DNA of 45,978 nt from Microbacterium album (GCF_014643695.1 NZ_BMJY01000022.1:1-45978); one strand, 5' to 3'. Positions 35,565-44,659 are shown, counted from the first letter of the stretch. The notes: generated by a model from the sequence alone, not told the origin. Made by a program: numbers and translations.

Positions 35565-36005
35565 TCAGTCCGCGAGCGGCTCGAGGAGGAAGACCGCGAT
35601 CTTGCGGTCGGTCTTCTTCTGGTACTCGTCGTAGTCAGGCCAGACGGCGGCCGCGCGCGCCCACCACTCGTCGTACTCTGCGCCGTCGAGCTCGCGGGCG
35701 GTGTAGTCGCGCTTCACGGCGCCGTCCTGCAGCTCGACGTGTGGGTTCTTGCGGATGTTCCAGTACCACTGCGGCGGCTCCGGCGCCCCGCCCTTGGAGG
35801 CCACGACGGCGTAGCGCCCCTCGTGCTCGACGCGCATCAGCGCCGTCTTGCGCAGTCCGCCGGTCTTGGCCCCCACGGTCGTGAGCACGATCACGGGAAC
35901 ACCCCGCAGGGTGTTCGCCTCGGCCCCGCCCGTCGCCTCGTACGTCTCGGCCTGCGTGCGCGCCCATTCGGCGGTGCTCGGCAGATATTCCCCGGTGAGT
36001 GGCAT
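35565..36005 (-). CDS. Deazaflavin (F420)-dependent nitroreductase family protein
   Basis: The 146-residue protein belongs to the Ddn-like split beta-barrel family. Family landmarks are [24 protein letters not shown] (about 36-59, the typical T.G.KTG..R...L segment contacting F420 phosphates), the VVASKGG strand and [13 protein letters not shown]. It probably reduces a quinone or other acceptor with F420H2. TAGCCT at 36017-36012 lies 6 nt before the ATG, so the message is probably leaderless. It reads divergently from the purine permease. Confidence 0.92.
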   Translation of the reverse strand: MPLTGEYLPSTAEWARTQAETYEATGGAEANTLRGVPVIVLTTVGAKTGGLRKTALMRVEHEGRYAVVASKGGAPEPPQWYWNIRKNPHVELQDGAVKRDYTARELDGAEYDEWWARAAAVWPDYDEYQKKTDRKIAVFLLEPLAD

Positions 36006-36127
36006 GCGACAAGGCTATGACGGATCGGCCTCTCGCGGGAGGCCTCTCGCTCAGCGCCAGGAGCCGACGGCGGGCGCGTCCGCGAACGGGTCGCGGGCAG
36101 GGTAGGTTCTCGGGGGAGGTTTTCCCG

Positions 36128-37588
36128 ATGACAACTGCGCCCGCCGATTCCGGCACCCCGTCGACGACCGCGCCCCGCAACGCGATCGACCGCTTCTTCT
36201 CCGTCACGGCCCGCGGCTCGACCTTCGGGGCCGAGATCCGGGGAGGCCTGGTCACGTTCGTCACGATGGCGTACATCGTGATCCTGAACCCGATCATCCT
36301 GTCGGGCTCTGCGGACATCGACGGCAACACCCTCGCGTTCCCCGCGGTCGGCGCCGCGACGGCCCTGGCCGCCGGCGTCATGACGATCGTCTTCGGCCTG
36401 GTCACGCGCCTGCCCTTCGGCTTCGCGTCGGGGCTGGGCATCAACGCGTTCCTCGCGTTCTCGGTCGTCGGTCAGGTCACGTGGCCCGAGGCGATGGCTC
36501 TCGTGGTGATCAACGGCCTCGTGATCGTGCTGCTCGCGGCGACCGGGCTACGGAAGATGATCTTCGACGCCGTGCCGCTCCAGCTCAAGCTCGCGATCAC
36601 CGTCGGCATCGGCCTGTTCATCGCGTTCATCGGCTTCGTCAACTCCGGCTTCGTGACCGCGACGGGCGAGGCGTCCCCGCCGGTCGGGCTGGGCGCGGGC
36701 GGCTCGGTCGCGACGGTCCCGACGCTGCTGTTCGTCGTGACGCTCGTACTGACCGGCATCCTCGTCGCCCTGCGCGTGAAGGGCGGGCTGCTAATCGGCC
36801 TCGTCACCGGCACGCTGCTCGCGGTGATCGCCGAGGCGGTGTGGCACCTCGGCGCCGCCGCGGACGGGCGCGCCGGCGGCTGGGGACTCACGGTGCCCGC
36901 CCTGACCGGCTCGCCGTTCGCGCTGCCCGATCTGAGCCTCATCGGCGCCGTGGACTTCGGCTTCGACCTCGGGCGCGTGAGCGTGGTGGCCCTCGTGATG
37001 ATCGTCTTCACGCTCGTGTTCTCGAACTTCTTCGACGCGATGGGCACCATGACGGGCCTGGCCAAGGAGGCCGGCCTGGCCGACGAGAAGGGCGACTTCC
37101 CGCGCATCAAGCCGGCGCTGATCGTCGAGGGTGTGGGGGCCGTCGTCGGCGGCGCGACCTCGTCGTCCTCCAACACGGTGTTCATCGAGTCCGGGGCAGG
37201 CATCGGCGAGGGCGCGCGCACGGGCCTGGCGAACATGGTCACGGGCGTGATGTTCCTGCTGGCGATGTTCCTCACGCCGCTCACCTCGATCGTGCCCACG
37301 GAGATCGCGGCCGCCGCGCTCGTCATCGTGGGCGCCATGATGATGGCGCAGATCGCGCACATCGACCTGACCGACTTCCGGGTGTTGCTGCCCGTGTTCC
37401 TCACGGCGACCGTGATGCCGCTCACGTACTCGATCGCGAACGGGATCGGCGCGGGCTTCGTCAGCTGGGTCGTGATCCAGGCCTTCTCCGGGCGCGCGAA
37501 GCAGATCAGCCCGCTGCTGTGGATCGTCGCGGGCGGCTTCCTGATCTTCTTCGCACGCGGCCCGATCCAGGCGCTCATCGGCGCCTGA
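36128..37588 (+). CDS. NCS2 family purine permease (AzgA/GhxP-like)
   Basis: The 486-residue transporter has about 12-14 helices and the hallmarks of the hypoxanthine/guanine/adenine branch: GGLVTFVTMAYIVILNP, LPFGFASGLGINAFLAF, FFDAMGTMTGLAKEAG and GGATSSSSNTVFIESGAGIGEGARTG. It should import nucleobases by proton symport, which fits its position between purine synthesis genes and sucCD. The ATG at 36128 follows GGGGGAGG (36112-36119), with a -10-like TAGGTT at 36103-36108. I see no purine riboswitch in the short leader. Confidence 0.94.
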   Translation: MTTAPADSGTPSTTAPRNAIDRFFSVTARGSTFGAEIRGGLVTFVTMAYIVILNPIILSGSADIDGNTLAFPAVGAATALAAGVMTIVFGLVTRLPFGFASGLGINAFLAFSVVGQVTWPEAMALVVINGLVIVLLAATGLRKMIFDAVPLQLKLAITVGIGLFIAFIGFVNSGFVTATGEASPPVGLGAGGSVATVPTLLFVVTLVLTGILVALRVKGGLLIGLVTGTLLAVIAEAVWHLGAAADGRAGGWGLTVPALTGSPFALPDLSLIGAVDFGFDLGRVSVVALVMIVFTLVFSNFFDAMGTMTGLAKEAGLADEKGDFPRIKPALIVEGVGAVVGGATSSSSNTVFIESGAGIGEGARTGLANMVTGVMFLLAMFLTPLTSIVPTEIAAAALVIVGAMMMAQIAHIDLTDFRVLLPVFLTATVMPLTYSIANGIGAGFVSWVVIQAFSGRAKQISPLLWIVAGGFLIFFARGPIQALIGA

Positions 37589-37595
37589 CCGGCGG

Positions 37596-37746
37596 GGCGT
37601 CCCGCTTCCCGTCGGGTGTCCCACTTTGCGTCGGCGGATGTCCCACTTCCCGTCGGCGGATGTCCCACTTCCCGTCGTCGGATGTCCCACTTCCTGTCGA
37701 CCGATGTCCCACTTCCTGTCGACCGATGTCCCACTTCCTGTCGGTA
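37596..37746. repeat. 22-bp tandem repeat array
   Basis: Six 22-bp units begin at 37615, 37637, 37659, 37681, 37703 and 37725, with consensus GATGTCCCACTTCCYGTCGNCS, after a degenerate shorter unit at 37596. Units 5 and 6 are nearly identical and the earlier ones diverge at the 3' end of the unit. An inverted, single half-unit (AACTGGGACATC) follows at about 37768-37779. There are no spacers, so this is not a CRISPR array. The 22-bp period cycles all three reading frames. Confidence 0.9.
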
Positions 37747-37840
37747 TAGCGCCCCGAAACCGACCTGAACTGGGACATCGGGAGCGGGACGGCCGGCGCC
37801 AGGCGGTGCGCGAGGGGAGGCTGGGCAATACGCTGGCGAC

Positions 37841-38299
37841 ATGGCCGGCAGCTACAAGACCACTCCCGCGCGCCGCGCGGTCGACCGGATCATCGCCGCC
37901 CTCGGGCGGCGCGGGATCGCGCCCGGAGGGATCGCGTCGCTGACGGTGGTCGGGCGGCGCAGCGGAACGCCGCGGACCGTCCCGGTGACCCCGGTCGTCG
38001 TCGACGGCCGCCGGTACCTCGTCGCGCCGTACGGCCCGGTCGGCTGGGTCCGGAACCTGCGCGCGGCGGGTGAGGCGACGCTCCAGCGCGGCAGGCGCCG
38101 GGAGCGCATCGCGGTCGAGGAGGTAGCGCCGGAGGCGGCTGCCCCCGTGCTCAAGCACTACGTGCAGCGGATCGCCATCGTCCGCCCCCACGTGGCGGCG
38201 TCCCCGGATGCGGAGCTGTCGGAGTTCATCCGCATCGCGCACCGGCATCCGGTGTTCGCCATCCGCGCGGACCCTGACCGCCCCGCCGGCGAGGGGTAG
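37841..38299 (+). CDS. Deazaflavin (F420)-dependent nitroreductase family protein, second copy
   Basis: The 152-residue protein of the same Ddn-like family shows LTVVGRRSGTPRTVPVTPVVVDGRRYLVAPYGPVGWVRNLR, the family's core with the phosphate-contacting VGRRSG..R segment and the WVRNLRA motif. It is quite diverged from the 35565 gene, so the pair is not a recent duplication. TACGCT (37829-37834) lies 6 nt before the ATG, giving another leaderless start immediately downstream of the 22-bp repeat array. Confidence 0.9.
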   Translation: MAGSYKTTPARRAVDRIIAALGRRGIAPGGIASLTVVGRRSGTPRTVPVTPVVVDGRRYLVAPYGPVGWVRNLRAAGEATLQRGRRRERIAVEEVAPEAAAPVLKHYVQRIAIVRPHVAASPDAELSEFIRIAHRHPVFAIRADPDRPAGEG

Positions 38300-38305
38300 C
38301 ACTCG

Positions 38306-38418
38306 GTTTCGACTCCGCGCTCCGCGCTCCGCTCAACCCGTTTCGACTTCGCGGCTCCGCCGCTCCGCTCAACGAGCAGGCGAGAAAGCCCCCTGCCCCA
38401 CCCACCGACCTCAACCCG
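38306..38418. repeat. Two GTTTCGACT units and C-rich spacer, locus 4
   Basis: Units at 38306-38338 (CTCAACCCG ending) and 38340-38377 (GTTTCGACTTCGCGGCTCC...CTCAACGAGC) are followed by the C-rich spacer AAGCCCCCTGCCCCACCC. The arrangement unit-spacer-core matches loci 2, 3 and 5. Confidence 0.8.
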
Positions 38419-38600
38419 GTGCGAGCGCAAAGCGCGAGCGTGCGGGCGCGAGTGCGCCCGCCAACCAGGCGCGCAGCGCCGGCGCGCTGGAGCGCAGCGA
38501 AAGCGCCTCCCTCGCGGAGCGGCCCCTCGGGGCCCGACGCGTGGGAGAAAAAAGAAGAACGCGTGGGAGAAAAAGAAGAACGTGTGGGAGAAAAAGAAAA
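38419..38600 (+). repeat. Multi-hairpin repeat element, locus 4, with triplicated tail
   Basis: One core copy (38419-38558) ends with a tail repeated three times in tandem, about 20-22 bp each (ACGCGTGGGAGAAAAAAGAAGA at about 38537, then at about 38559, then at about 38580 with GTG for GCG). The rest of the gap to the sucD terminator is A-rich. No gene is seen. Confidence 0.85.
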
Positions 38601-38633
38601 CGGAAAAAGAACCGTGCGGATGAAAAGCACGAC

Positions 38634-38659
38634 GCCCCCGTCCTTCGTAGGACGGGGGC
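38634..38659 (-). terminator. Terminator of sucCD
   Basis: A 10-bp perfect stem (GCCCCCGTCC, 38634-38643, with 38650-38659) and a 6-nt loop lie 12 bp beyond the sucD stop. On the minus strand it is followed by GTCGTGCTTTTC, a short T-rich stretch, so this is the most classical terminator in the window. Confidence 0.85.
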
Positions 38660-38671
38660 ACCGGGGAGTGA

Positions 38672-39586
<915 letters not shown>

Positions 39587-39604
39587 TTATCCGATCCGTG
39601 CGGC

Positions 39605-40771
39605 TCAGGCGTTCGCCAGCTCGGCGGCCTTGTCGGCACCCTCGTCCATGCCTGCGGCAAGGGTGACGAGCGGGTGGTTGGCGGAGGCGAGGATGGCGCG
39701 GCCCTCCTCGACCTGGTTGCCGTCGAGGCGCACGACGAGCGGCTTGGTCGCCGAGTCGCCGAGGATCTCGAGGGCCTTCACGATGCCCTCCGCGACGGCC
39801 ACGCAGGAGGTGATGCCGCCGAAGACGTTGACGAACACGCTCTTGACCTGCGAGTCGCCCAGGATCACGTCGAGGCCGTTGGCCATCACCTGCGCGTTGG
39901 CGCCGCCGCCGATGTCGAGGAAGTTGGCGGGCTTCACGCCCCCGTGCTTCTCGCCGGCGTACGCGACGACGTCGAGGGTCGACATGACCAGGCCCGCGCC
40001 GTTGCCGATGATGCCGACCTGGCCGTCCAGCTTGACGTAGTTGAGGCCGGTGGCCTTCGCCTTCGCCTCGAGCGGGTCGGCGGCCTCCTTGTCCTCGAGG
40101 TCCGCGTGCTCGGGGTGACGCACCTCGCTCGCGTTCTCGTCGAGCGTGACCTTGCCGTCGAGCGCGATGATCTCGCCGGCACCGGTCTGGACGAGCGGGT
40201 TGACCTCGACGAGCGTCGCGCCCTCGCCCTTGTAGACGTCGTACAGCTTGACGAAGACGTCCGCGACCTTGTCGATCAGGTCGTCGTCGAAGTTCGCGGC
40301 CTTCGCGATCTCGACGGCCTTGATGCGGTCGATGCCGGTGAGCGGGTCCACCTCGATGCGGGCGAGCGCCTCGGGCTTCTCGACCGCGAGCTGCTCGATC
40401 TCCACGCCGCCCTCGACGCTGCACAGCGACAGGTAGGACCGGTTGGCGCGGTCGAGCAGCACCGAGAAGTAGAACTCGCGGGCGATGTCCGCGCCCTGCG
40501 CGACCATCACCCGCTTGACGATGTGGCCCTTGATGTCGAGGCCGAGGATCGACTTCGCCGCCTCGTACGCCTCGTCCGGGGTCTTGGCGATCTTCACGCC
40601 GCCGGCCTTGCCGCGCCCGCCGGTCTTGACCTGGGCCTTGACGACCACGACGCCGCCGATCTTCTCGGCCGCTGCCTTCACCTCCTCGGGGGTGTCGGCG
40701 ACGATGCCGGCGAGCACCGGCACCTCGTACTTCTCAAAAAGGTCTCGAGCCTGGTACTCGTACAGGTCCAC
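39605..40771 (-). CDS. sucC: Succinate-CoA ligase beta subunit (ADP-forming)
   Basis: The 388-residue subunit has an N-terminal ATP-grasp domain ([37 protein letters not shown]) and a C-terminal CoA-ligase domain ([38 protein letters not shown]). It binds the nucleotide and succinate. The start is GTG at 40771 with AAGGA 9 nt upstream. The upstream region contains two palindromes likely to be operators. It forms an operon with sucD. Confidence 0.98.
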   Translation of the reverse strand: MDLYEYQARDLFEKYEVPVLAGIVADTPEEVKAAAEKIGGVVVVKAQVKTGGRGKAGGVKIAKTPDEAYEAAKSILGLDIKGHIVKRVMVAQGADIAREFYFSVLLDRANRSYLSLCSVEGGVEIEQLAVEKPEALARIEVDPLTGIDRIKAVEIAKAANFDDDLIDKVADVFVKLYDVYKGEGATLVEVNPLVQTGAGEIIALDGKVTLDENASEVRHPEHADLEDKEAADPLEAKAKATGLNYVKLDGQVGIIGNGAGLVMSTLDVVAYAGEKHGGVKPANFLDIGGGANAQVMANGLDVILGDSQVKSVFVNVFGGITSCVAVAEGIVKALEILGDSATKPLVVRLDGNQVEEGRAILASANHPLVTLAAGMDEGADKAAELANA

Positions 40772-40814
40772 GTTGCATTCCTTCGAATGGGGCCACGGGA
40801 GGAGACGCTGGACG

Positions 40815-40846
40815 TCTCGACGTCGAGAGATCTCGACCGAGATCTC
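40815..40846 (-). promoter_or_regulatory. Tandem palindromes upstream of sucC (candidate operators)
   Basis: TCTCGACGTCGAGA (40815-40828) is a perfect 14-bp palindrome. It abuts GAGATCTCG-AC-CGAGATCTC (40827-40846), a perfect 9-bp inverted repeat with a 2-nt spacer. Both contain TCTCGA half-sites and their centres are 15 bp apart. They lie 44-75 bp upstream of the sucC start. The regulator is unknown. Confidence 0.6.
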
Positions 40847-40966
40847 AGCCTACTACCGCAACCCGAGAGCCCCGATCCGCCCGGATGCCGCCCGCAGACA
40901 GCTCCCGGAAACGCGAATCGCGACCCGCCGGGAGCGGCGGATCGCGATCGGGAAGAGTCTCGGCGA

Positions 40967-41125
40967 CTACCGGGACGTCTTGCTGAAGTGCATCGGGAGC
41001 GCCATCGCGAGGCAGATGGCGAGGATGCCCGCCGTGAACACGAGGCCCTGGAACGCCTCGAGGTTGAGCGCCACGCCGAACAGCGCCATGCCGCCAAGGA
41101 ACAGCAGCAGCGAAATGATGAACAT
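40967..41125 (-). CDS. Small two-helix membrane protein
   Basis: The 52-residue protein consists almost wholly of two transmembrane helices: FIISLLLFLGGMALFGVAL (2-20) and GLVFTAGILAICLAMALPM (27-45). A short loop lies between them and a basic C-terminus follows (HFSKTSR). The ATG at 41125 is preceded by GGAGGTTCAG, an excellent ribosome site. The longer frame that starts at 41410 is rejected because its extra 95 residues are non-hydrophobic and cross the palindromic repeats. Function is unknown. It lies 195 bp upstream of sucC on the same strand. Confidence 0.85.
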   Translation of the reverse strand: MFIISLLLFLGGMALFGVALNLEAFQGLVFTAGILAICLAMALPMHFSKTSR

Positions 41126-41229
41126 CTGAACCTCCGTGCCTGAGAACGTCCCAGAAGGCTGGCCGTCGGGGTACTCCGCCCTCAAGCTTAGCCGCACGTC
41201 GCCCTCCACCTCGAACCGGGGCGAGCACG

Positions 41230-41303
41230 GCCGACAATCCGCCCCTTCGCCGACAATCCCCCTCCGCGCCGACAATGCGTGCGAGCCGCGCATTGTCGGC
41301 GCG
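41230..41303. repeat. GCCGACAAT repeats ending in a 15-bp perfect hairpin
   Basis: GCCGACAATCC-type units occur at about 41230 and 41250. They are followed by CGCGCCGACAATGCG (41265-41279), whose perfect inverse lies at 41289-41303 around a 9-nt loop. It sits between the divergent small membrane protein and the acyl-CoA dehydrogenase, about 60-150 bp upstream of the latter. Confidence 0.8.
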
Positions 41304-41378
41304 TGAACGGATTCTCGCGTTGGCGGGGTCCGACAAACGACCGCCGCCACGTCCGCGGACCGTCCTACCCTGTTCGGC

Positions 41379-42614
41379 ATGGCACCGGAGCTCCTCCCCG
41401 GAGAGAACATCCTCTCCTACGACGTGACATCCCCGCTCGACACGGACTATTACGCGGCGTTCGCGGACGTCGGGGGCGCCGACCGGGAGCAGTGGTCGCG
41501 CGCCCGCGAGGTCGGTGAGCGCCTCGCCCCACGGATGGCGGAGGCCTGGGACCGCGCCGAGTACCCGCTCGAGGTGCTCGGGATCCTCGGCGAGGCGGAC
41601 CTGTTCGTCGACGGTATCGAGCATCCGCGGCTGACGACGATGTCGCCCCTCGCGGCCGGCCTGGTCAACATGGAGCTGTCGCGGGCAGACGGATCGCTGG
41701 GCACGGTCGTGGCCGTCCAGGGCGGGCTCGCGCTGCGCACCCTGGCGCTGTTCGGCAGCCCCGAGCAGCAGGAACGCTGGCTCGAGCCGATCGCCCGCGG
41801 CGAGGTTCCCGGCGCCTTCGCCCTCACCGAGCCCGACCACGGCTCCGACTCGACCTCGCTCGAGACCGCGGCCCGCTTCGACCCCGAGACCGACGAGTGG
41901 GTGCTGCGCGGCGCGAAGAAGTGGATCGGCAACGGCGCCTCGGGCGGCGTGACGTTCGTGTGGGCGCGCGTCGACCGGGAGGGCGACCCCGACCACGGGC
42001 AGGTGCGCTGCTTCCTCGTGGAGCAGTCGACGCCGGGCTACGTGGGCACGGTCATCACCGGCAAGCTGTCGCTGCGCGGCATCCACCAGGCGCACATCCG
42101 CCTCGAGGACGTACGCGTGCCCGCCTCCGCGGTCCTGCCCGGCGCGCACTCGTTCAAGGACACCTCGACGGTGCTGTTCGCCACGCGGTCCGGGGTGGCG
42201 TGGTCGGCGCTCGGGCACGCGACCGCCTGCTACGAGGCGGCCCTGTCGTACGCGACCCAGCGCGTGCAGTTCGGCAAGCCGCTCGCGAGGTTCCAGATGG
42301 TGCAGGAACGGCTGACGCGGATGCTGTCGCAGCTGACGGCGATGCAGCTGTACTGCCGTCGACTGGCCGAGCTCGAGAAGGCCGGGGCGCTGCGCCCCAC
42401 GCAGGCGTCGCTGGCGAAATACCACAACACCCGCACGGCACGCGACATCGCGCGCACCGCCCGGGACCTGCTGGGAGGCAACGGCATCCTGCTCGAGAAC
42501 CGGGTGATGCAGCACCTCGCCGACATCGAGGCCATCCACACCTACGAGGGCACTGAGAGCGTGCAGGCTCTCATCATCGGCCGCGACATCACCGGCGTGG
42601 GCGCGTTCGTCTGA
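41379..42614 (+). CDS. Acyl-CoA dehydrogenase (glutaryl-CoA dehydrogenase-like)
   Basis: The 411-residue flavoenzyme has the standard acyl-CoA dehydrogenase architecture: alpha domain, beta domain with FALTEPDHGSDSTSLET and KKWIGNGASGGVTFVWAR (FAD contacts), and C-terminal alpha domain with YATQRVQFGKPLARFQMVQERL. The catalytic glutamate is in TYEGTESVQALIIGR, the position used by glutaryl- and short-chain dehydrogenases. DLLGGNGILLENRVMQHLADIEAIHTYEGT closely resembles GcdH. It oxidises an acyl-CoA in lysine, tryptophan or fatty-acid breakdown. TACCCT (41366-41371) lies 7 nt before the ATG (leaderless). Confidence 0.94.
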   Translation: MAPELLPGENILSYDVTSPLDTDYYAAFADVGGADREQWSRAREVGERLAPRMAEAWDRAEYPLEVLGILGEADLFVDGIEHPRLTTMSPLAAGLVNMELSRADGSLGTVVAVQGGLALRTLALFGSPEQQERWLEPIARGEVPGAFALTEPDHGSDSTSLETAARFDPETDEWVLRGAKKWIGNGASGGVTFVWARVDREGDPDHGQVRCFLVEQSTPGYVGTVITGKLSLRGIHQAHIRLEDVRVPASAVLPGAHSFKDTSTVLFATRSGVAWSALGHATACYEAALSYATQRVQFGKPLARFQMVQERLTRMLSQLTAMQLYCRRLAELEKAGALRPTQASLAKYHNTRTARDIARTARDLLGGNGILLENRVMQHLADIEAIHTYEGTESVQALIIGRDITGVGAFV

Positions 42615-42628
42615 CGCCTGCGTCCCGG

Positions 42629-42759
42629 CTTCGACTCGCTGCGCTCGCTCAGCCCGTTTCGACTCCGCGGCTCCGCCGCTCCGCTCAACGAGCAACCACA
42701 AGCCCCCTACCCCTACCCCTACCCCTACCCCTACCCCTACCCCTACCCACCTCAACCCG
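42629..42759. repeat. GTTTCGACT units and (CCCCTA)7 microsatellite, locus 5
   Basis: Two GTTTCGACT-type units (a diverged one from about 42629, a full one 42656-42693) are followed by AACCACAAG. Seven exact CCCCTA hexamers follow at 42704-42745, then CCCACCTCAACCC. The minus strand reads (TAGGGG)7. Confidence 0.9.
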
Positions 42760-43165
42760 GTGCGAGCGCGCAGCGCGAGCGTGCGGGCGCGAGTGCGCCC
42801 GCCAACCAGGCGCGAAGCGCCGGCGCGCTGAAGCGAAGCGCAAGCGCCTCCCTCGCGGAGCGGCCCCACCGGGGCCCGACGCGTGGGAGAAGAAAGAACA
42901 GAGCGCGTAGCGCGAGCGTGCGGGCGCGAGTGCGCCCGCCAACCAGGCGCGAAGCGCCGGCGCGCGAAGCAAAGCGAAGCGCCTCCCTCGCGGAGCGGCC
43001 CCACCGGGGCCCGAGCGCGTGGGAGAAAAAGAAGAGAGCGCGAGTGCGCCCGCCAACCAGGCGCGAAGCGCCGGCGCGCGAAGCGCCGGCGCGCGAAGCG
43101 AAGCGAAGCGCCTCCCTCGCAGAGCGGCCCCTCGGGGCCCGACGCGTGGGAGGAAAAAGAAAAGA
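42760..43165 (+). repeat. Multi-hairpin repeat element, locus 5 (three core copies)
   Basis: Core copies lie at 42760-42899, 42901-43034 and 43036-43165. The first two use the longer loop GGCCCC-ACC-GGGGCC and the third the short GGCCCC-TC-GGGGCC. The third copy is truncated at its left end, and its GAAGCGCCGGCGCGC segment is duplicated. The array ends 26 bp before the CrtI-like start. The long frame through it is a repeat translation. Confidence 0.88.
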
Positions 43166-43191
43166 GCATAAGAACCTGGAAGACTGGCTCC

Positions 43192-44646
43192 ATGACGCGC
43201 GCGACGGTGATCGGAAGCGGGCCGAACGGTCTTGCCGCCGCTGTCGCGCTCGCGCGCGCCGGTTATGACGTCACCGTGCTGGAGGCGGCGCGGTCGATCG
43301 GCGGCGGCACGCGCACCGCGGAGCTGACGCTGCCGGGGTTCCGGCACGACGTGTGCTCCGCCGTGCATCCCGCGGCGCTCACGTCAGGGTTCTTCCGGGC
43401 GTTCGGGCTGCACGAGCGGATCGGCTGGGTCGTGCCCGACGCGTCGTTCGCGCAGCCGCTGGACGGCGGCCGTGCCGCGATCGCGTGGCGCGATATCGAG
43501 CGCACCGCGGCGGAGCTCGGAGCGGACGAGCGCGCGTGGCTCGCGATGCTGCGGCCGCTCGCACGTCACGCCGACGGCGTGCTCGACTTCACGGGAAATC
43601 AGCTGCTGCGGATCCCGCGCCACCCCGTCACCGCGGTGCGCTTCGGCCTGCGCGTGCTGGAGACGGCCAGCGCGCTGTCGCGCCGCACCTTCCGCACGGA
43701 GGAGGCCGCGGCACTGCTGAGCGGCGTGATCGCGCACGCCAACACCCCGCTGCCCTCGCTCGCGTCGGCGGGCGCAGGCCTCATGCTCGCCTCGCTCGCG
43801 CACACCGAGGGCGGCTGGGCGTACCCGATCGGCGGGGCGCAGGCGATCGCGGACGCCCTCGCCGACGACCTCCGCGCGCACGGAGGCCGGATCGAGACGG
43901 GCCAGTACGTCACCGACCTGTCCTCTCTCGACTGGGGCGACCCGGACGCCGGCGACCTGCTGCTGCTCGACACCTCGCCGCGGCTCGCCCTGACGCATCC
44001 GGACATCCCCGACCGCTACGCGGCGGCCATCCGGCGCTACCGGTACGGCCCGGCCGCGGCGAAGGTCGACTTCGCGCTCGACGGCCCCGTGCCGTGGGAG
44101 AACCCGGACGTGCGACGCTCCCCCACGGTGCACGTGGGCGGTACGCGTGCCGAGGTGGAGGCGAGCGAGAACGCCGTCGCGCGCGGGCACGTCGTGGATC
44201 GTCCGTATGTGCTCGCCGTGCAGCCGTCGATCCTGGATCCGTCGCGCGCACCGGCCGGCAAGGCGGTGCTCTGGACGTACATGCACGTGCCCCACGGCTC
44301 GACGCTCGATCCGACCGAGCACATCACGCGGCAGATCGAGCGCTTCGCGCCGGGATTCCGCGATCGCATCCTCGCGGCGCACGCCGTTCCGGCCTCCGCC
44401 CGCGAGGCCGAGAACCCCGCCGAGATCGGCGGCGACGTGCTGGGCGGGGACTTCACGCTGCTGCAGTCGCTCCGCAGGCCCGTCGTGTCGACCGCGCCGT
44501 GGCGCACGCCGATGAAGGGCGTCTACCTCGCATCCTCCGCGACCCCGCCCGGCCCGGGCGTCAACGGCATGGCCGGCTGGCACGCAGCCCGCACGGCTCT
44601 ACGCGACGCCGGCGAACCCGCGCGCCTGTCCGACCTGTTTGGCTGA
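43192..44646 (+). CDS. Phytoene-desaturase-like NAD(P)/FAD-dependent oxidoreductase
   Basis: The 484-residue CrtI-family flavoprotein has the N-terminal dinucleotide motif VIGSGPNGLAAAVALARAG (6-24) with VLEAARSIGGGTRT. The family C-terminal FAD motif appears in PMKGVYLASSATPPGPGVNGMAGWHAA. It probably desaturates or oxidises a polyprenyl or related hydrophobic substrate, but no carotenoid gene is adjacent, so the annotation is at family level. The ATG was chosen because the FAD fold begins immediately; the upstream frame is repeat DNA. The ribosome site is weak (GGAAG). Confidence 0.9.
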   Translation: MTRATVIGSGPNGLAAAVALARAGYDVTVLEAARSIGGGTRTAELTLPGFRHDVCSAVHPAALTSGFFRAFGLHERIGWVVPDASFAQPLDGGRAAIAWRDIERTAAELGADERAWLAMLRPLARHADGVLDFTGNQLLRIPRHPVTAVRFGLRVLETASALSRRTFRTEEAAALLSGVIAHANTPLPSLASAGAGLMLASLAHTEGGWAYPIGGAQAIADALADDLRAHGGRIETGQYVTDLSSLDWGDPDAGDLLLLDTSPRLALTHPDIPDRYAAAIRRYRYGPAAAKVDFALDGPVPWENPDVRRSPTVHVGGTRAEVEASENAVARGHVVDRPYVLAVQPSILDPSRAPAGKAVLWTYMHVPHGSTLDPTEHITRQIERFAPGFRDRILAAHAVPASAREAENPAEIGGDVLGGDFTLLQSLRRPVVSTAPWRTPMKGVYLASSATPPGPGVNGMAGWHAARTALRDAGEPARLSDLFG

Positions 44647-44659
44647 CCCGCCCGCCACC

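Noticed and set aside
36010..36127. Purine riboswitch before the NCS2 permease
   Set aside because: The leader between the likely -10 and the ATG is only about 13 nt, too short for any aptamer.
37596..37746. CRISPR array
   Set aside because: Units are directly adjacent with no unique spacers and there are no cas genes.
37575..37778. Small open frame with KWDIRRREVGH-type peptide repeats
   Set aside because: It is the translation of the 22-bp tandem array, whose period cycles through the reading frames; it has no ribosome site.
40967..41410. 147-codon version of the small membrane protein
   Set aside because: The extra N-terminal part crosses the GCCGACAAT hairpin and has no ribosome site, whereas the ATG at 41125 has a near-perfect one.
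42883..43191. N-terminal extension of the CrtI-like protein through the repeats
   Set aside because: The extension is a translation of the hairpin element (repeated RPPTRREAPAREAKRSA-type sequence), and the FAD fold starts at 43192.
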